Shown: positions 61,354 to 64,000 of the stretch, piece by piece | Layout: each line of letters starts with the position of its first letter | Position numbering within the stretch: position 1 is the stretch's first letter | Assembly: GCF_014982785.1 (NCBI RefSeq) | Contig: NZ_JADCKB010000005.1 | Location: 1 to 64,000 of the forward strand | Reading direction: 5' to 3' | Length of the DNA: 64,000 nucleotides | DNA from: Ructibacterium gallinarum | GTDB lineage: Bacteria; Bacillota; Clostridia; Monoglobales; Monoglobaceae | Notes under the pieces: generated by a model | The model's database searches: none | Seen by the model: the letters and a program-made list of their open reading frames with translations, nothing else | What the model was told of the DNA's origin: nothing | Made by a program: the position numbers and the translations under genes

Positions 61354-62751
61354 TTAAAAACGAAAATATAAAAATGGATTATAGCTCTGGCTCACCAATG
61401 ATGCGGTACAAAGCAAAAGCACCACTGCGCAGACCACTGTTTCTATCCAGCAATGTCTGGATCTTGCCGAAAGTTTAAAATACCACTGTTTCCAAACAGG
61501 AAGGCAAGCGGCAATCGCAATAAGCAGCAAAGGCAGATAAGAAAGCAGCATGCTTCGGGCATGTCCGCTCAGCACTCCTGCATCCATGGTAAACATCAAC
61601 TGCAGATAAGATACCATATGTCCCAAGTCTTCAAAATAGAACAGTACCCATCCGATAAGTACAAAAAACAATGTATAAATATAACCGACCGCTTTGGGTA
61701 ATTTTTTTAACCATTTTCCCAAAAACAGCTTTTCAAAGGCCAGCAGTACAAAATAATACAAACCCCACAAAATGAAGTTATAGCTGGCCCCGTGCCAAAG
61801 GCCGGTCAAAAACCACACAATCAACAAATTACACAAAGTCCGTCCCATACCTTTTCGGCTTCCGCCCAAAGGGATATATACATAATCCCGGAACCATGTA
61901 CTTAAAGAAATATGCCATCTTCTCCAAAAATCCGTAATACTGACCGCGGTATAAGGATAATCAAAATTTTTCAGGAACCGAAAACCAAACATCTGTCCCA
62001 GTCCCCGTGCCATATCCGAATATCCCGCAAAGTCAAAATAAATTTGAAGCATAAATGCGGCGGCTCCCAGCCAAACGCCAAGCAATCCATTTTCCGAAGC
62101 CGACGGCCAAAGATTATCCCATAAAACTCCCATTTGATTAGCCAGAAGTACCTTCTTGGCAAGTCCAATCACAAACAGTCGTATTCCATCCGCAAATGCG
62201 TCAGGTGTCTCTTTTCTATCTTTCAACTGGTCTGCAATATCCCGATAGCGCACAATAGGTCCGGCAATCAACTGCGGAAAAAAGGAAACATATGTACCAT
62301 AGGCTATCGGATTGTGCTGAGCCGGCGTATCCTCCCGATAAACATCAATCGTATAGGACATCGTTTGGAAAATGTAAAAAGAAATGCCAATGGGCAGGGT
62401 TATCCCAACCGATGGTAAACCTTCCAAGCCAGGAATGTTTCGCAAAATATTCAACAAAAAATCAGCATACTTATAAAAGCCAAGCATACCCAGGCTAACC
62501 ACTACCGAAGCCGCCAAAAGGCCTTTTGCCATCCGTCTGCGGCTTCGGTATTTTTCAATCAGCCACCCCATTGTCCAACTGAAAAAAATAGCAAACAGCA
62601 TTAAAAAAATCAACTGCGGCTCGCCCCAGCCATAAAAAACCAGATTCACCACAAATAAAAAGAAGTTTCTGTACTTGCGGGGCAGAAGATAATATCCTCC
62701 CAGCACCACCGGCAGATACAGAAACATAAAAATCAAACTGGAAAAATACAC
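61354..62751 (-). CDS. MBOAT-family O-acyltransferase (AlgI/DltB-like)
   Basis: A 465-residue multi-spanning membrane protein of the MBOAT family, similar to AlgI. It has about 11 hydrophobic segments, the catalytic-region WHGASYNFILWG, and DFWRRWHISLSTWFRDYVYIPLGGSR typical of the bacterial group. Such enzymes pass acyl (often acetyl) groups across the membrane to polysaccharide or teichoic acid. It is followed upstream by a DUF4358 lipoprotein and an SGNH hydrolase, a grouping that suggests surface-polymer O-acylation. Confidence 0.93.
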   Translation of the reverse strand: MYFSSLIFMFLYLPVVLGGYYLLPRKYRNFFLFVVNLVFYGWGEPQLIFLMLFAIFFSWTMGWLIEKYRSRRRMAKGLLAASVVVSLGMLGFYKYADFLLNILRNIPGLEGLPSVGITLPIGISFYIFQTMSYTIDVYREDTPAQHNPIAYGTYVSFFPQLIAGPIVRYRDIADQLKDRKETPDAFADGIRLFVIGLAKKVLLANQMGVLWDNLWPSASENGLLGVWLGAAAFMLQIYFDFAGYSDMARGLGQMFGFRFLKNFDYPYTAVSITDFWRRWHISLSTWFRDYVYIPLGGSRKGMGRTLCNLLIVWFLTGLWHGASYNFILWGLYYFVLLAFEKLFLGKWLKKLPKAVGYIYTLFFVLIGWVLFYFEDLGHMVSYLQLMFTMDAGVLSGHARSMLLSYLPLLLIAIAACLPVWKQWYFKLSARSRHCWIETVVCAVVLLLCTASLVSQSYNPFLYFRF

Positions 62752-62765
62752 GTTTTCAGCCTCCG

Positions 62766-63248
62766 TTATTTGCTGTTATTGGACTGCCAAAGCGCTTCAA
62801 TAGCAGCAGAAGCCTGTCCGCTGTCCTTGGAAACACAAAATACAACATAATTTCCTCTTCGCACGGTTACCGCATTTTCAAGTTTTGGTACCTCCTCTGG
62901 GCGATAAGAGGCATAGCTTGTCTTTTGACTTTCAATCCGGCTTTTTATTGCTTCTTCAATCTTCGTTGCAGCCGCCGCATCCTTTGCTTCCCAGACTGAA
63001 ACCTCATCCACAACCGCAGCTGTCCCGGTATAAACAGCCATGTTTTTCACAGTGTCTTCCTCAACCTGATACAATTTCCGCGCAACGTCATTATCCATTT
63101 TTTCCAGCGGTTCATCAAATATATCCAAAGCCGTCAGCGTTTCCGCTGCGGCTTCCGTATCCAATGTTACATTTTGTCCGCCACAGCCGCCCATGACCAG
63201 CAGACACACCAACACTGAAATCAACACTATAATACTTCTCTTTTTCAT
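62766..63248 (-). CDS. DUF4358 lipoprotein
   Basis: A 160-residue lipoprotein. The signal peptide ends in a lipobox-like VMGGCGG (Cys about 22). The mature part matches DUF4358, with alternating helices and strands and a VRRGNYVVFCVSKD strand pair near the end. Function is unknown; the family often lies next to MBOAT and SGNH genes in Clostridia. ATG 63248 was chosen because GGAGGAG lies upstream. Confidence 0.82.
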   Translation of the reverse strand: MKKRSIIVLISVLVCLLVMGGCGGQNVTLDTEAAAETLTALDIFDEPLEKMDNDVARKLYQVEEDTVKNMAVYTGTAAVVDEVSVWEAKDAAAATKIEEAIKSRIESQKTSYASYRPEEVPKLENAVTVRRGNYVVFCVSKDSGQASAAIEALWQSNNSK

Positions 63249-63256
63249 AACTGGCT

Positions 63257-64000
63257 TTACTCCTCCGTAAACGTATCCCGCAGATAATCTACCCAAATCT
63301 GACAGTACTTTTGATTAAAATGCACACCGTCGCCGCCCACATCATCCGGCAGACAGCCATACTCATTGACCACTGCACTGTGCAAATCAGCATAGTACAC
63401 CTGATTTTCTTCTGCAACACGACGAATCAATCCGTTGATATCCACAATATTTTCATTGGTTACACCAAAGCGAGCATTTTCAGATGCTTTGGCCGTAACC
63501 GGGGTAACCGATTGAACATATATTTTAACGTCAGGCATACTTGCCTTCACCTTTTGGATCAAATCACTGTATTTGCTTACAAACACCTCCGGCTCACGCC
63601 AACCAAGTTCATTTTCACCAAAAACCATAAATACCCGCTTGTATTGTTTTTGGCATACTGCGTCAGCTGCCGGAATATCTCCGTTGCGCGCCGGAAGCTC
63701 CATCACGGAATCTAAATTGAGCCCAACCCGCCCAAAAAAATCAGCCTCTTTTATAAGTCCACTATCTTCCAAATCATTGACAAATGAATTCCCGATAAAA
63801 GCAGTATTCTGAAAAAAATTCTCCTTTGTATCAGGCTCTTTGGTTATGGCAGGCACAGACGCCGTAGCAACAGTGTCTTCTGCCGGTTTCCTATGGAACA
63901 GATGGTACCCCCCAAAACAAAGTCCACCGGCCAGGAGGGCAAGAATAAAGCATACAATCACCCGATCCCTAATCTGGCGCCGTCTGCGCCGCCGTGCCCG
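63257..64000 (-). CDS. SGNH/GDSL-family hydrolase, 5' end beyond window
   Basis: At least 247 residues; the reading frame is open to the right edge, so the true start is probably outside the window. A basic run (RARRRRRQIRDR) precedes one membrane segment, followed by an extracytoplasmic SGNH-like domain: FIGNSFVNDL (block I), GENELGW (block III-like) and DGVHFN with the catalytic Asp and His (block V). It is probably the periplasmic partner of the MBOAT protein, as in other O-acetylation systems. Its stop overlaps the upstream edge of the DUF4358 region. Confidence 0.8.
   Translation of the reverse strand, partial: RARRRRRRQIRDRVIVCFILALLAGGLCFGGYHLFHRKPAEDTVATASVPAITKEPDTKENFFQNTAFIGNSFVNDLEDSGLIKEADFFGRVGLNLDSVMELPARNGDIPAADAVCQKQYKRVFMVFGENELGWREPEVFVSKYSDLIQKVKASMPDVKIYVQSVTPVTAKASENARFGVTNENIVDINGLIRRVAEENQVYYADLHSAVVNEYGCLPDDVGGDGVHFNQKYCQIWVDYLRDTFTEE

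Noticed and set aside
1-64000. CRISPR arrays, rRNA and tRNA genes, insertion sequences
   Set aside because: No regularly spaced repeats with unique spacers, no recognisable rRNA or tRNA cloverleaf and no transposase-like protein were seen on either strand.

Overview
This 64 kb window looks like chromosome from a spore-forming, anaerobic Clostridia-class Firmicute, probably in or near the Lachnospirales. The pointers are the spore-specific GPR protease, moderately low GC with AT-rich intergenic DNA, strong AGGAGG-type ribosome sites with frequent TTG/GTG starts, an S-layer built from SLH-domain proteins, a DUF4317 protein, xylose catabolism, and a carboxyspermidine-type polyamine pathway. I do not claim a genus. 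All but two genes (rpsT and an AraC regulator) are on the minus strand. No rRNA, tRNA, CRISPR array, transposase or integrase was recognised.

1-10.4 kb, accessory block. A Tad/Flp-type secretion or pilus operon (toxin-like gene, TadZ-like, CpaB-like, CpaE-like ATPase, CpaF/TadA, TadB, TadC) runs off the left edge. It has its own promoter and a terminator-like hairpin in its leader. Next come a MIF/tautomerase homologue, a broken RhuM gene, a DUF4317 protein, a small helical protein and a RepA_N-type replication initiator with an iteron-like array inside its coding sequence. The initiator suggests an integrated plasmid or ICE.

10.4-18.7 kb, core genes. lysS, greA, an unrecognised gene, an S41 (CtpA) protease, a 31-residue membrane miniprotein, ftsX, ftsE, a CdaR-like regulator and a YitT protein.

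18.7-25.3 kb, first surface operon. CpsD kinase, CpsB phosphatase, a FlaA1/CapD-type nucleotide-sugar dehydratase, an anchored unknown, VanZ and an SLH protein.

25.3-31.9 kb. gpr, rpsT, xylA-xylB with a divergent AraC regulator, and a PflA-like radical SAM protein.

32.0-38.8 kb, second surface operon and the most unusual protein-coding locus. From a consensus promoter it runs PqqD-like protein, ABC exporter, secreted acidic-tailed protein, 74-residue peptide, HPr-kinase-like protein, SLH protein and Wzz/YveK co-polymerase. PqqD, kinase, exporter and a small peptide resemble a peptide-modification (RiPP) cassette, but no classical modifying enzyme is present and the genes are tied to the S-layer/polysaccharide machinery.

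38.8-46.8 kb, polyamine operon speD-speA-speE-speB-CASDH-nspC followed by an FAD oxidoreductase. It carries two complete routes from putrescine to spermidine. A leader of about 365 nt from a consensus promoter contains several hairpins, a strong intrinsic terminator just before speD and an upstream segment perfectly complementary to the terminator's 5' arm. This is the best candidate for an undescribed regulatory RNA.

46.8-59 kb. A GH2 beta-mannosidase-like enzyme and three very large secreted proteins (chitobiase-like repeats plus SLH; beta-helix plus dockerin; cohesin-like plus dockerin-like plus Fn3 plus SLH), with a perfect 20-bp palindrome between two of them.

59-64 kb. A zinc alcohol dehydrogenase, tag, a flavodoxin-domain protein and an MBOAT/DUF4358/SGNH group probably for polysaccharide O-acylation. 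The SGNH gene runs off the right edge.
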